Origin: Anaerolineae bacterium
GTDB taxonomy: Bacteria; Chloroflexota; Anaerolineae; Anaerolineales; E44-bin32
DNA length: 18,061 nt
NCBI GenBank assembly: GCA_030673735.1
Contig: DAOVIK010000007.1
Span: forward strand, 1-18,061
Reading direction: 5' to 3'
In this document: positions 6,675 through 14,671 of the stretch, in pieces
How the letters are laid out: every line of letters begins with the position of its first letter
Numbering within the stretch: the stretch's first letter is position 1
The notes under the pieces: generated by a model
Seen by the model: the letters and a program-made list of their open reading frames with translations, nothing else
What the model was told of the DNA's origin: nothing
The model's database searches: none
Program-made: the position numbers and the translations under genes

Positions 6675-7687
6675 GCTGTTACTCCAGCGCGGTGCAGCGC
6701 GCGTCGCGCGCGCAAGGTCACCCATTTGCTCGCCTGGCCCTTTGTCTCAACGTCTACCCAGGTCTTGCCATTGTATGTGTATTTCAAATTCCAGCGTCCT
6801 TCCGAATCGCGCATGCTCAGAATCAAGTCCAAAGCGTTCTGCAAACGTGGGTCTTGGCCCTTTCCTAGCGCACAAAGTGTCTCCATATTGCGCAGTACAT
6901 CGCAAACGTATCCCAATGGGTAGCCAAAGCGAAACCAACTGCGATTGGGCTTCGCGCTATAGCCCATCGGGTAATCAGCGATTGCCGGATCACGGCTTAG
7001 CAAGAACTCGGTGCCCTGCCGGATGGCGGCATCGATCGAAGGTGTTCGCATGTCCGAGGGAACCTTGCTCAGCGCTTCCATCGCGGGCACCGCTCCCCAT
7101 GCACACGGCTTATGGTCATTGGCGGAGCAGAGGAAGTTGGGGCCGCTGTTGGCCGAGCGCAGATAGCGAACGGGTGCTTTCTTCTCCGAGGAGAGTGCGA
7201 TGCCCTCTCCCGTGATGCTGCGCGCCAACCAATCCAGCGCTTCCTGAAATCGAGGATCTTGCGCATAGCCAAGCTCCAGCATCGAGGAGCAGAGATTACC
7301 CTCCAAGCATTGGATCATGCCCGATCTGGTGCCATTGGCCGAGAAGCCGCCATACTCGGAACGGGCATTCTCCAGCACGTAGTCCAAAGCCTTGTTCACA
7401 CGTGCATCCTGCCCGTCGGCGCCGAACTGTCCCAGATGGATAACCTGCCAGAGCGTGCTGCGGTATTTCGGCAGGTATCCCGGGCCGGGTTCAACCCAGT
7501 AGCCTTCCCTTTCCTGCGCATCCAATATGTTCTTCACCGGCGGTTTGCCGACGGTGCCGCGCCGCGCGGCCAGCAGCTCCGGATCATCGGCGGGAACGTC
7601 GAGCAGGTCGCGCATGGCGAAGAACCGCACGCCGGGATCGCGCTTCTCGAGAAGCCAGTCAAGTACGGTGTCCCCCGTGGTGCTCAT
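6671..7687 (-). CDS. Conserved alpha-toroid (terpenoid-cyclase/prenyltransferase-like) protein of unknown function
   Basis: A 338-residue protein with repeated helical pairs of the kind that build an alpha/alpha toroid: similar segments recur at about 95-110 (ARVNKALDYVLENA), 144-158 (DPRFQEALDWLARS), 219-233 (DAAIRQGTEFLLSRD) and 279-293 (DPRLQNALDLILSM). It starts with DWLLEKRDPGVRFFAMRDLL. Four cysteines fall in two motifs: CLEGNLC (127/133) and LCSANDHKPCAWG (187/195). There is no P-loop, signal peptide or membrane segment. From memory, relatives are often labelled 'nitrogen fixation protein NifH' by automatic pipelines; nothing here resembles NifH. The start at 7687 (ATG after GGGA) is preferred over a longer frame to 7855 that would overlap acsV. 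Its stop overlaps the cooC start by 4 bp. Placement between acsV and cooC suggests a maturation or metal/cofactor role; this is inference. Confidence 0.85.
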   Translation of the reverse strand: MSTTGDTVLDWLLEKRDPGVRFFAMRDLLDVPADDPELLAARRGTVGKPPVKNILDAQEREGYWVEPGPGYLPKYRSTLWQVIHLGQFGADGQDARVNKALDYVLENARSEYGGFSANGTRSGMIQCLEGNLCSSMLELGYAQDPRFQEALDWLARSITGEGIALSSEKKAPVRYLRSANSGPNFLCSANDHKPCAWGAVPAMEALSKVPSDMRTPSIDAAIRQGTEFLLSRDPAIADYPMGYSAKPNRSWFRFGYPLGYVCDVLRNMETLCALGKGQDPRLQNALDLILSMRDSEGRWNLKYTYNGKTWVDVETKGQASKWVTLRARRALHRAGVTA

Positions 7688-7736
7688 CGTTGTTCCCGCA
7701 TTGAATTTTCTATTAGCAGCGCAGGACGTGATGTTG

Positions 7737-9680
7737 TCATGATTGCTGATCCTTGCCTGCAGGAGTGGCGCCATTTTCGACTTCCCAAATTTCCGCCACG
7801 CTAGGGAAGCGGGTGATTTCTGTATGGGGAAGGAAGAGCGCCGCGGTGAAGGCATCGTAGAACAAGTTATCGGCGGAGAGCTCGACGTAAGTCATGGCGC
7901 CGGCGATGTCTCCGACTTGCTCGCGAGCCTGGCGCGACAGCAGCGCCATGTAGGCTCCAAGCACAGCAGTGTTGCCCAGAAAATGGAAGCGATCCCATGG
8001 AAGATCGGGGAGCAGCCCGATTTGAATGGCCTTCTCCACGTTGATGTACTGACCGAAAGCGCCGCCTATGAGCACACGCTTGACATCGGCCAAGTCGATG
8101 CCCACCTTGGAAGCCAGCACGCTGAACCCCGCATAGATGGCGGCTTTTGTGCGCATCAGGTTCTCTACGTCCACCTTGGTGAGTACGATATCCTTTCCGC
8201 CCACGGTTTCCTTGCCCCAGGCGACCACATATTCGGGACCATGATCGCCCTGCCGAACACGCGGGGTATCAAGATCCAGCTTGACAGTGCCGGAGCGATC
8301 GATCACGCCGGTGACGAAGAGCTCAGCCAGCAGCGATATCAGACCTGATCCACATAATCCGCTCGGCTTGCTTCCGCCGATCACACGGTACGATGGCTCG
8401 TAGGTTTCCGAACTGACCCACACTTCTTCGATGGCGCCCTGGGTAGCGCGCATGCCGTGGAGAACGCCGGCGCCCTCGAACGCCGGACCCGCCGAGCAGG
8501 CGCAGGAAACCATCCATTCATCTGTGCCGAGCACGGTCTCCCCGTTCGTGCCGATGTCGATGAAGAGCGTCAAGTCGTCGCTTTCTTGGAGCTTGCTTGA
8601 AAGCACGCCGGCTGTGATATCGGCGCCCATATAGGAGGCCACTCCCGGCAGCATATCCACGGTAGCGAGAGGATTTACGAGCAGATCCAGCGCCTTCGCG
8701 GTAGACGTCGGCGGATAGTTTGCGGCTGGAATATAGGGCGTGAGGCGTATCGAGGCCGGGGGGATGCCGAGGAAGAGATGCGCCATGGTGGTATTTCCTG
8801 CAACCGTGACCTTGTAGATCCGCTCGGGATCGATCTGTGAGCGCTTCTGCAGGCGTTCCAGAAGGGTATGGATTGTCTGGCGCACGGCGTCACCGAGTTG
8901 CAGCAGACCGTCATTCTTGCCGGCATACACGATGCGCGAGATCACGTCCTCGCCGTAGTTGATCTGACCGTTGTACTCGGCGGCCGAGGAAAGCACGGTG
9001 CCTGTGGATAGATCCACGAGGAACACGGTGACCGTGGTCGTTCCAATATCGATGGCCAGTCCCAGGGGCTCGATCGCTTCATTCAACAGATCGACCACGC
9101 GCGCCGGCCCAATGGGCCGGGTCCAATCGTCGCTATCCACGACTGCCCAGAAAGAACCTTCTGCATTGCGCAACGTGTCGCCAAGCTTGCGCAGGATTGG
9201 CAACGGTACCTGGACATCGGTGAGCCCCTGATCGGCAAGGCCACGCTGCAGCCGTGCGAGGTCATCGAGGTTGTCATCCAGGGTCGGAAGCGAGAGATTC
9301 AGCTCAAACACGCGAACGTTCTGCAGCTGCGCGGGATCATAGGCGAAAGGAAGGTCGATCGCGCGCACGGTGCGGTCGGTGACCAGACGACGTATGATCT
9401 TCTCTTGTTCGGGGATTTGCAGCGCCACGTCACCCTCGACGACGGTCTGGCAGGCCAGCGCGTAGCCGGCCTCGACATCTTCGGTTGAAAGACGAATGGT
9501 TGACCGGCGGCGCACGTTGCCTGAATCCACGATCACCGCACAACGGCCGCAGCGCCCTTGCCCTCCGCAGGGCTGCGAGATTTCCAATCCGGCTTGGCGG
9601 ATAGCCTCGGCGATCGTGCTGCCCGTGGGCATTTCGATCGAGCGTCCATCTGGCTTGAGGGTGATCTGATGCTGTGCCAA
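7737..9680 (-). CDS. acsV: Corrinoid protein reductive activator (RACE, ferredoxin plus actin-like ATPase)
   Basis: About 647 residues. The N-terminal 2Fe-2S ferredoxin domain has CGGQGRCGRC and a fourth cysteine in ALAC (Cys38, 44, 47, 77). A linker to about residue 200 follows, then the ASKHA/RACE ATPase domain with DIGTTT (211-216), AGNTTMAHL, FIDIGTNGE (373-381), CSAGPAFEG and IGGAFG. Such proteins use ATP and low-potential electrons to return inactive Co(II) corrinoid to Co(I); here the target is AcsCD. The frame opens at TTG 9704, but TTG 9680 is preferred because GAGGAG precedes it by 4 bases and MAQHQITLKPDG fits a ferredoxin-domain start. Both options are TTG, which may limit expression. 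Upstream lies a 315-bp gap with inverted repeats; downstream is the toroid gene, 49 bases away. Confidence 0.92.
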   Translation of the reverse strand: MAQHQITLKPDGRSIEMPTGSTIAEAIRQAGLEISQPCGGQGRCGRCAVIVDSGNVRRRSTIRLSTEDVEAGYALACQTVVEGDVALQIPEQEKIIRRLVTDRTVRAIDLPFAYDPAQLQNVRVFELNLSLPTLDDNLDDLARLQRGLADQGLTDVQVPLPILRKLGDTLRNAEGSFWAVVDSDDWTRPIGPARVVDLLNEAIEPLGLAIDIGTTTVTVFLVDLSTGTVLSSAAEYNGQINYGEDVISRIVYAGKNDGLLQLGDAVRQTIHTLLERLQKRSQIDPERIYKVTVAGNTTMAHLFLGIPPASIRLTPYIPAANYPPTSTAKALDLLVNPLATVDMLPGVASYMGADITAGVLSSKLQESDDLTLFIDIGTNGETVLGTDEWMVSCACSAGPAFEGAGVLHGMRATQGAIEEVWVSSETYEPSYRVIGGSKPSGLCGSGLISLLAELFVTGVIDRSGTVKLDLDTPRVRQGDHGPEYVVAWGKETVGGKDIVLTKVDVENLMRTKAAIYAGFSVLASKVGIDLADVKRVLIGGAFGQYINVEKAIQIGLLPDLPWDRFHFLGNTAVLGAYMALLSRQAREQVGDIAGAMTYVELSADNLFYDAFTAALFLPHTEITRFPSVAEIWEVENGATPAGKDQQS

Positions 9681-9707
9681 CGCGCTCCTCGATCTTCCGA
9701 TCAATCG

Positions 9708-9729
9708 AGTCTACCAATAATGGTAGGCT
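9708..9729 (-). repeat. Hairpin immediately upstream of acsV
   Basis: The plus strand reads AGTCTACCA-ATAA-TGGTAGGCT: nine-base arms with one mismatch and a four-base loop. On the transcribed strand six central pairs are perfect (CTACCA/TGGTAG). It ends 27 bases before the chosen TTG start, next to the ribosome site, so it could affect acsV translation or mark a processing site. Confidence 0.45.
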
Positions 9730-9762
9730 TGACTATGGCGAGGGCAGTGGTTGCGTGGATAT

Positions 9763-9846
9763 GTTCAAGCCTCATGCCTCGCGCAGGGATCTTGAGCGCG
9801 GCGCAAGCCGCCGCGGGTGTCCCAGGGAACATGAAGGCTTGGGAAC
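9763..9846 (-). repeat. Long bulged stem with inner GC hairpin in the acsC-acsV leader
   Basis: On the minus strand GTTCCCAAGCCTTCATG (9846-9830) can pair with CATGAGGCTTGAAC (9776-9763), giving about 14 base pairs with two small bulges. The enclosed segment contains CGCGGC/GCCGCG (9815-9810 with 9802-9797), a 6-bp hairpin. This is consistent with a structured RNA or an mRNA processing/stabilising element between acsC and acsV; no known class is recognised. Confidence 0.45.
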
Positions 9847-9995
9847 CGTGCGTAGGGCTTGAGTCTCTCCGGCCGAGTGCACAAGCGCCGTCGCTGGATC
9901 GCTGCAGTGTTTGGGACTCTCATGTCCGCAGGACAGCCACCACGCACGCGAAGGTCGTTGAATTGGAATTCGAACTCGGCTTCGCGATATCCTTC

Positions 9996-11336
9996 TTACT
10001 TCTGCCACATCGCCTTCAGATATCCGGCGATTTCCACGGCTTCGCGTGGACCAACCATGATCTCCCAGCCGGGCAACTCCTCCTCCAATTCGCCAGAGAG
10101 AACGGCGACGTGCCCGGGGATGATCAGTTTCTTGTGATTGAGCTTCTCTTCAGCGCCACAGGCCTTCACCGCCTTGGCGATACGTTCGGCATCGAACTTC
10201 CCCGCCGCCCAGGCCGTCAGTACGCTCATGCCCTCGGCATCAGCCACCATCAGCCAGGCTGGCCAACCGGATCCCTCGACCTCGTTGGCCACGGAGAAGT
10301 ATGTTATCGAGAAGTTGGTTGTGACCATCAAGGGTGCATCGCCATCGGGTGAATTGATCTCGTAGAGCGCCGGCTGGACCTGGATCGGCTTCTGTGGATC
10401 GGTGTAGATGTTCTGCCGTAGCACGAGTAGCGGGTACAAGACGGACGGATCGACGTTCTCGAGCACGATAAAGCCGGCGTACTTGGCGATATGACCCGCG
10501 GCGAGGAGCATTTCATTGGAAGACTCGTCGCGTCCCGGGAAGGTGATCACGGGGTAGCCCAGGGGGCGGAAGGACTTCTTGATCGAAAGGCGCCGCAGCG
10601 TGGTCAGCTGCTGCAGCGATTCCAAGTGGCCCGACAATCCGGGATCTAAGATCAAGTCCTCCACGCCGGCTTCTTGGATCGACTTCGTGAGCTCGGCGAG
10701 TTCTTCGAGTGTTGCGCCTCGTAGCGCCAAAGGAATGCCTGCTTCCTTGGCTATCTCGGCCATCTCTTGCCAGTTGTCCTTGTCCGCATAATAGAGCAGC
10801 GGCCGGGTATCTCCGCAAGCTTCAACACCGGCTTTGGCTAGCTCAGGGGTTGATGCCAGCAGGATCAAAGGCTTCTGGCTGACGGACCGCACGGCTTCAA
10901 TGGCCGATGCGAAGGCGGCAGGATCTGACTTGGCTTCTATTGCAAAGCCATCCAGCTTCAAATCGATGCCCACATAGTCCGCCTGGTAGGCGTCGGCACG
11001 CTTTGCCTTGCTCTTCAGTTCATCAACGCTCTCATCGTCACCCAGGCGCCAAAAGATGCCTGGCATGTTATAGAAGGTCTTCTCATGACGGAAGAGCACG
11101 GTTTCATTGCCGACCTGCACCTTCCCATTTCCGCCGTGCAGTTCCACCAAACGGATTGGCGGCGCGGCGGCAGATTCGAGCTTCTCCTTGGCCTCCTCGC
11201 TTACGTGAGGGCAGTCCTTGAGCTCGGCTTGCTTAGCAGCCAGCTTCATGGCGAAGGCCAGGCAGGTTGGGAAGTTGCAGTCCTTGCAGTTGGTCTGAGG
11301 TAGCAGTTTGTAGATTTCCAAGCCTGTGAGTGCCAT
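9996..11336 (-). CDS. acsC: Corrinoid iron-sulfur protein large subunit
   Basis: A 446-residue gamma subunit of the CFeSP, which carries the corrinoid and a 4Fe-4S cluster. The N-terminal cluster motif CKDCNFPTC plus KDCPH gives Cys17, Cys20, Cys25 and Cys42, the family spacing. A TIM barrel follows, then the C-terminal corrinoid-binding domain with NFSITYFSVANEVEGSGWPAWL and the closing segment IIPGHVAVLSGELEEELPGWEIMVGP. With AcsD it accepts methyl from AcsE and delivers it to AcsB. The ATG follows GGAG by 8 bases. It lies 18 bases after acsD and is followed by the 315-bp structured gap before acsV. Length is normal and all cluster ligands are intact. Confidence 0.96.
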   Translation of the reverse strand: MALTGLEIYKLLPQTNCKDCNFPTCLAFAMKLAAKQAELKDCPHVSEEAKEKLESAAAPPIRLVELHGGNGKVQVGNETVLFRHEKTFYNMPGIFWRLGDDESVDELKSKAKRADAYQADYVGIDLKLDGFAIEAKSDPAAFASAIEAVRSVSQKPLILLASTPELAKAGVEACGDTRPLLYYADKDNWQEMAEIAKEAGIPLALRGATLEELAELTKSIQEAGVEDLILDPGLSGHLESLQQLTTLRRLSIKKSFRPLGYPVITFPGRDESSNEMLLAAGHIAKYAGFIVLENVDPSVLYPLLVLRQNIYTDPQKPIQVQPALYEINSPDGDAPLMVTTNFSITYFSVANEVEGSGWPAWLMVADAEGMSVLTAWAAGKFDAERIAKAVKACGAEEKLNHKKLIIPGHVAVLSGELEEELPGWEIMVGPREAVEIAGYLKAMWQK

Positions 11337-11354
11337 ATCTTGTCTCCGCCTGTA

Positions 11355-12329
11355 TCAGCCGGCCGCTTTTGAGCTCATGAGCTCGTCGATCATCGAGCGG
11401 GTGCGGCGCATATTCTCTGGGTGTCTGAGCACAACGACGTTGGCGCCTGAGTGAAGCAGCGCAGCGGCGGTGATGCCTTCCCACGCTATCGCGCGCGGCT
11501 CCCAGTCGCCCCAAGTTTCGGGAACACCTTCGCCGACCTTGGCTTCCTTCACTTTCCAGCATTCCTCGCCGGGAGTGACGATCATAGGCTGCTGGGTCAT
11601 CTTGTCGCCTTGCAGTGCTGCCAGGCGCAGTCGTTCCATCACCGAGTAGCCATACTCGATGCCGTAGCCCAAGGCCCCTGTTGTGGGATCCATCACGATG
11701 CGTTCGAGGGGCATGCCCATGTCGTTTATCAGGATCACCAACTGCTTGGCCAGGTTGACATCCATCGGGGTGCGTGATTGCACCAGATGCTCGTTAGCCA
11801 TGGCCGTGGCGACGATGGTGCGGTAATTCTTCTCCTCACAAAGGCCAAGGAGCAGGCGTTCGCCCTTGCCCTCTTCGGCGGCGGCAACGAGCAATTCGTT
11901 GTCGACCTCCGCTTGCCCGGCCCCGATCACTGCTAGGGGAAGTCCTGTAGCGTCCAGGACTTTGCGCACCACAGCGCGCACATTCTCGACCGTGTTGGGC
12001 GAGCCATCGGAAGTTGTAAGGCTCAGGACAAGATAGACTAAGTCGGCGCCAGCTTCTTCAGCCGCCTTGGCCCAAGCTGCAGGATCATCCATCACATCGC
12101 CCCAAGCTTCGTACAGCAATGGGGACCAATCGTCGGGCTTGCGGTCGCGGATCTCAAGCGCGAGCGCCGGCGGATTGGGTATGCTTGCCTCAAAGTGCAG
12201 GAAAGGCAAAGTGCTCTCGGCGCCGACCGTCAGGGTGCGCGATCGAGTGCCGCCTTGGTCGGCAGTCGCGCCGAGTGTGACCTCACGCACAGTGCCGGTC
12301 CAGGCTTCCTTTGGGGTTTCAACTGTCAT
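11355..12329 (-). CDS. acsD: Corrinoid iron-sulfur protein small subunit
   Basis: A 324-residue delta subunit of the CFeSP, a TIM-barrel partner of AcsC that helps cradle the corrinoid cofactor. Supporting segments: LPFLHFEASIPNPPALALEIRD near residues 42-63, YEAWGDVMDDPAAWAKAAEEAGADLVYL (73-100), the run NLAKQLVILINDMGMP, IVMDPTTGALGYGIEYGYSVMERLRLAAL and TPGEECWKVKEAK. There is no cysteine cluster motif, as expected for this subunit. AAGGAGG lies 10 bases upstream of the ATG, a slightly long spacing. Only 22 bases separate it from acsB and 18 from acsC, so the three form a tight transcription unit. Confidence 0.95.
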   Translation of the reverse strand: MTVETPKEAWTGTVREVTLGATADQGGTRSRTLTVGAESTLPFLHFEASIPNPPALALEIRDRKPDDWSPLLYEAWGDVMDDPAAWAKAAEEAGADLVYLVLSLTTSDGSPNTVENVRAVVRKVLDATGLPLAVIGAGQAEVDNELLVAAAEEGKGERLLLGLCEEKNYRTIVATAMANEHLVQSRTPMDVNLAKQLVILINDMGMPLERIVMDPTTGALGYGIEYGYSVMERLRLAALQGDKMTQQPMIVTPGEECWKVKEAKVGEGVPETWGDWEPRAIAWEGITAAALLHSGANVVVLRHPENMRRTRSMIDELMSSKAAG

Positions 12330-12351
12330 CTGTATCCATCCTCCTTGAAGC

Positions 12352-14637
12352 CTACATGAGCGGCGGCATTGAAAGCGCGGGGTGGTTCTTCTCCGTAACG
12401 TGCTTCACCACGCCCTCAACATCGGTGCAGATGGTCTCATCGGCGATCTTATCCAGGAGATCGGGTTCACCCTCACGTTCAGCGATGGCTTTCAATTGCT
12501 CGGCCATCTGCTCCTTGAGGATCGATGACATCCATACCACACGCTTGAGGCCGCCGTCGGGCAGGATGAACTTCCCGCTGGAGATGTAGAACTTTCCGTG
12601 GCCCATCACGCCGGGCGTCTGCAAGCCTCCTCCAGCGACACCGGCCAACGTGGAGAACGTCATGCCGGCAGGCGTCATGCTCGAATCCTCACGGCTCACG
12701 ATCATGATGCCGTTGGCCTCCGGGATGACCATGGCGATGCATTCGAAGCAACCGCAGGCAGTCATCGGGTTCTCCATGATCGAGTACATGGAAACCTCTT
12801 GAACCGCCCCGTGACTGGCAACCTGAACGAACTCATTGACACCCTGGAAGTAGCCCTTTTCGGCGTCGATCTCGGTACCCTTCTTGATGGGCTGGTTGGG
12901 CCCAGTTGGGTTGATCTGCTTTGAAGCTTTGCAGTCCAACCAGTTGTAGGCGCCGCAAAGCCCCAATCGCTCAGGGCTGATCACACACAGGTGATCAGGA
13001 GCGAAAGATTGGCACAGGGTGCAGGAGTAGAACTCATCCACACTTTCATCGGTCATGGCGCCCATGCGCACGTTGCGCTCATTGAAGGCCGCGCGTGCTT
13101 TCTCCAGCCATTCGGCGTGCATGTCGGGGTCGGTGATGATGGTAACTTCAACCTTGTCGACAATGCTGCCGAAATCGGAGTGGAAACGAGTGTGCAGGAT
13201 GTCGCCGAAGTGCTTCAGGTTGAAGCCCTTCTCGGTGGCGCCTTTGCTGATACGAATCCATGCGATGTCGCGCTGGCCGATGTGCTGGATGCCTGAAGCG
13301 CCGTTGATGAAGTAGTGGATTTGCCGTTCGAGAACAGGCTCGAAGTCCTTCTCCATCTTGCGTCCGGCCACCTTGACCAGGATGCCCAGGTCGATCGCTC
13401 CACCCTCTTCGACGTCCTCGAAGTCCGGGCCGATGAGCTCGATCTTGCCGTCGTCGACGTTGTCCATCTCATCCATGAACAAGTACTCGACAGCGCGGCT
13501 GTTCTTGCCGCCGAATTCGACGCGCATATCTGCCCTGCGGACGACTTCGCCTTCGAAAGCTGATCCGTAGGGAACGGGCACCGGTACTTCGGCAATCGTG
13601 ACCTTCACGCCGCGAATTTCGATGCACTTCTGAACAAGCTTCTCGGCGCGCTCGAGATCATCCGCACCTTCGATTTCGTTGAAAGGCATGGAGATCACGT
13701 GCTCATAGGTCGTGACGCCGGTAGGTAGGATTTCGGGAATCACGGTATCTGCGATAACCGGGAAACCGAAGTTGATCGCTCCGGCCGCGGTGGCGTATTT
13801 CAAGTCATCCACCTCTCCCAGGGCAAGCACAAAGGCAAAAACGCGCTCCTTGTTGTATCGCAGGATTTCCTTCGCTTGACCGCCCTTCATGCCGCCAAAG
13901 GTGAGTGCCGAGCGGGTTGCGAATCCGAGGGGATAGATGGCCGACTCTGTGTCGGTTCCAAAGGGTACCGTGAAGGTGTCGTATCCTAGTTCGACCCCTT
14001 CCTCCATCAACTGATGGATGATGCTCTTTCCGTTGGAGCTGCCAATCAAGAAGGTGAGGATGCTGCGGCGCTGAAGTTCACGCACAATCTTGACCGCAAC
14101 CTCGTTTGACTTGGCTGCGCCAACGATGGCGGCGAAACCAGGCATACGTCCATCGACAAGCTGGATGCCCCAAGAGCGGAGCTGGATGTCGTCGATGGGG
14201 CCATTCAGGTAGCCGTTCCCGTTTGGGCCGCCGCCGTTATCCGGGCTGGTGAAGGAAGTGCTTCCGGCAAGCTGAAGGCCGGGAAGCTTTTCCGGCTGTT
14301 CGCCAGTGACGAACTTGAGCGCCATGATGATCTCTTCAGCGAAGAGCGTCGCCATGCCGCAGTCAAGTGTCTCACCAAGATACGGGAGCCAGCGGCTGTC
14401 AGTGGGCACCGGGGAAAGAAGCTTCTTGGCGTGCTCCAGAATTGGTGGCAACTCGCCGATCTTGCTGATTTCGGTTCCCGTCATGCCCAGAATGAAAGGC
14501 AAGTAGTAGGCGGTGTTCGGAAAGGCAACTGCGGTATCCGGGCCCTTTTCCTTCAGCGTGCGCTCGAGCAACTCCTCGGCCTCTTGGACGATCGCATTGG
14601 CCCCTCGTATGGCATGCGTAGCGATATATCGTGACAT
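12352..14637 (-). CDS. acsB: Acetyl-CoA synthase (CODH/ACS alpha subunit)
   Basis: A 761-residue bacterial-type ACS that condenses CO, a methyl group and CoA at the nickel-iron A-cluster. The 4Fe-4S ligands appear as SCTLCQSFAPDHLC followed by GLC (C-x2-C-x8-C-x9-C, near residues 537-560), matching the Moorella spacing; the distal-nickel motif is ACGCFEC near residue 627. The full N-terminal domain, which docks on CODH and forms the CO tunnel in bacterial enzymes, is present (about 1-310), unlike the shorter archaeal form. A glycine/asparagine-rich stretch (PDNGGGPNGNGYLNG, about 130-145) looks like a surface loop. The ATG follows AAGGAG by 9 bases. It lies 34 bases after cooS and 22 before acsD. 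Confidence 0.97.
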   Translation of the reverse strand: MSRYIATHAIRGANAIVQEAEELLERTLKEKGPDTAVAFPNTAYYLPFILGMTGTEISKIGELPPILEHAKKLLSPVPTDSRWLPYLGETLDCGMATLFAEEIIMALKFVTGEQPEKLPGLQLAGSTSFTSPDNGGGPNGNGYLNGPIDDIQLRSWGIQLVDGRMPGFAAIVGAAKSNEVAVKIVRELQRRSILTFLIGSSNGKSIIHQLMEEGVELGYDTFTVPFGTDTESAIYPLGFATRSALTFGGMKGGQAKEILRYNKERVFAFVLALGEVDDLKYATAAGAINFGFPVIADTVIPEILPTGVTTYEHVISMPFNEIEGADDLERAEKLVQKCIEIRGVKVTIAEVPVPVPYGSAFEGEVVRRADMRVEFGGKNSRAVEYLFMDEMDNVDDGKIELIGPDFEDVEEGGAIDLGILVKVAGRKMEKDFEPVLERQIHYFINGASGIQHIGQRDIAWIRISKGATEKGFNLKHFGDILHTRFHSDFGSIVDKVEVTIITDPDMHAEWLEKARAAFNERNVRMGAMTDESVDEFYSCTLCQSFAPDHLCVISPERLGLCGAYNWLDCKASKQINPTGPNQPIKKGTEIDAEKGYFQGVNEFVQVASHGAVQEVSMYSIMENPMTACGCFECIAMVIPEANGIMIVSREDSSMTPAGMTFSTLAGVAGGGLQTPGVMGHGKFYISSGKFILPDGGLKRVVWMSSILKEQMAEQLKAIAEREGEPDLLDKIADETICTDVEGVVKHVTEKNHPALSMPPLM

Positions 14638-14671
14638 TTGCGTATCTCCTTCGTCCTAATTCTTCAGCAGG

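Larger units (their letters stand above)
9681..9995. other. 315-bp acsC-acsV intergenic region, structured, no gene
   Basis: This is one of the two longest gaps in the acs block. Short open frames exist on both strands but none has a ribosome site plus recognisable protein. The region holds the long bulged stem at 9763-9846, an inner hairpin CGCGGC/GCCGCG (9797-9815), a hairpin at 9708-9729 just upstream of acsV, and an imperfect direct repeat GTAGG(G)CTTGA (9723-9732 and 9852-9862). The hexamer GGCTTG appears at 9726, 9836 and 9856, and its complement CAAGCC at 9766 and 9804, so alternative pairings are possible. No U-tract terminator is seen. I looked for a B12 box and did not find one. Confidence 0.6.

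Noticed and set aside
6671..7687. NifH or nitrogenase-related annotation for the toroid protein
   Set aside because: There is no P-loop and none of the cluster cysteines of NifH in context; the helical repeats fit an alpha-toroid fold.
7688..7855. Longer N terminus for the toroid protein
   Set aside because: It would add 56 residues overlapping the 3' end of acsV by over 100 bases; the ATG at 7687 has a ribosome site and fits the family start.
9681..9995. Cobalamin riboswitch ahead of acsV
   Set aside because: Biologically tempting, but I could not find the B12 box or the conserved core; only generic stems are visible.
12975..13000. TGATCA/TCACA inverted repeats resembling operator sites
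   Set aside because: They lie inside the acsB coding sequence, spacing does not match the TGTGA-N6-TCACA pattern, and codon content explains them.
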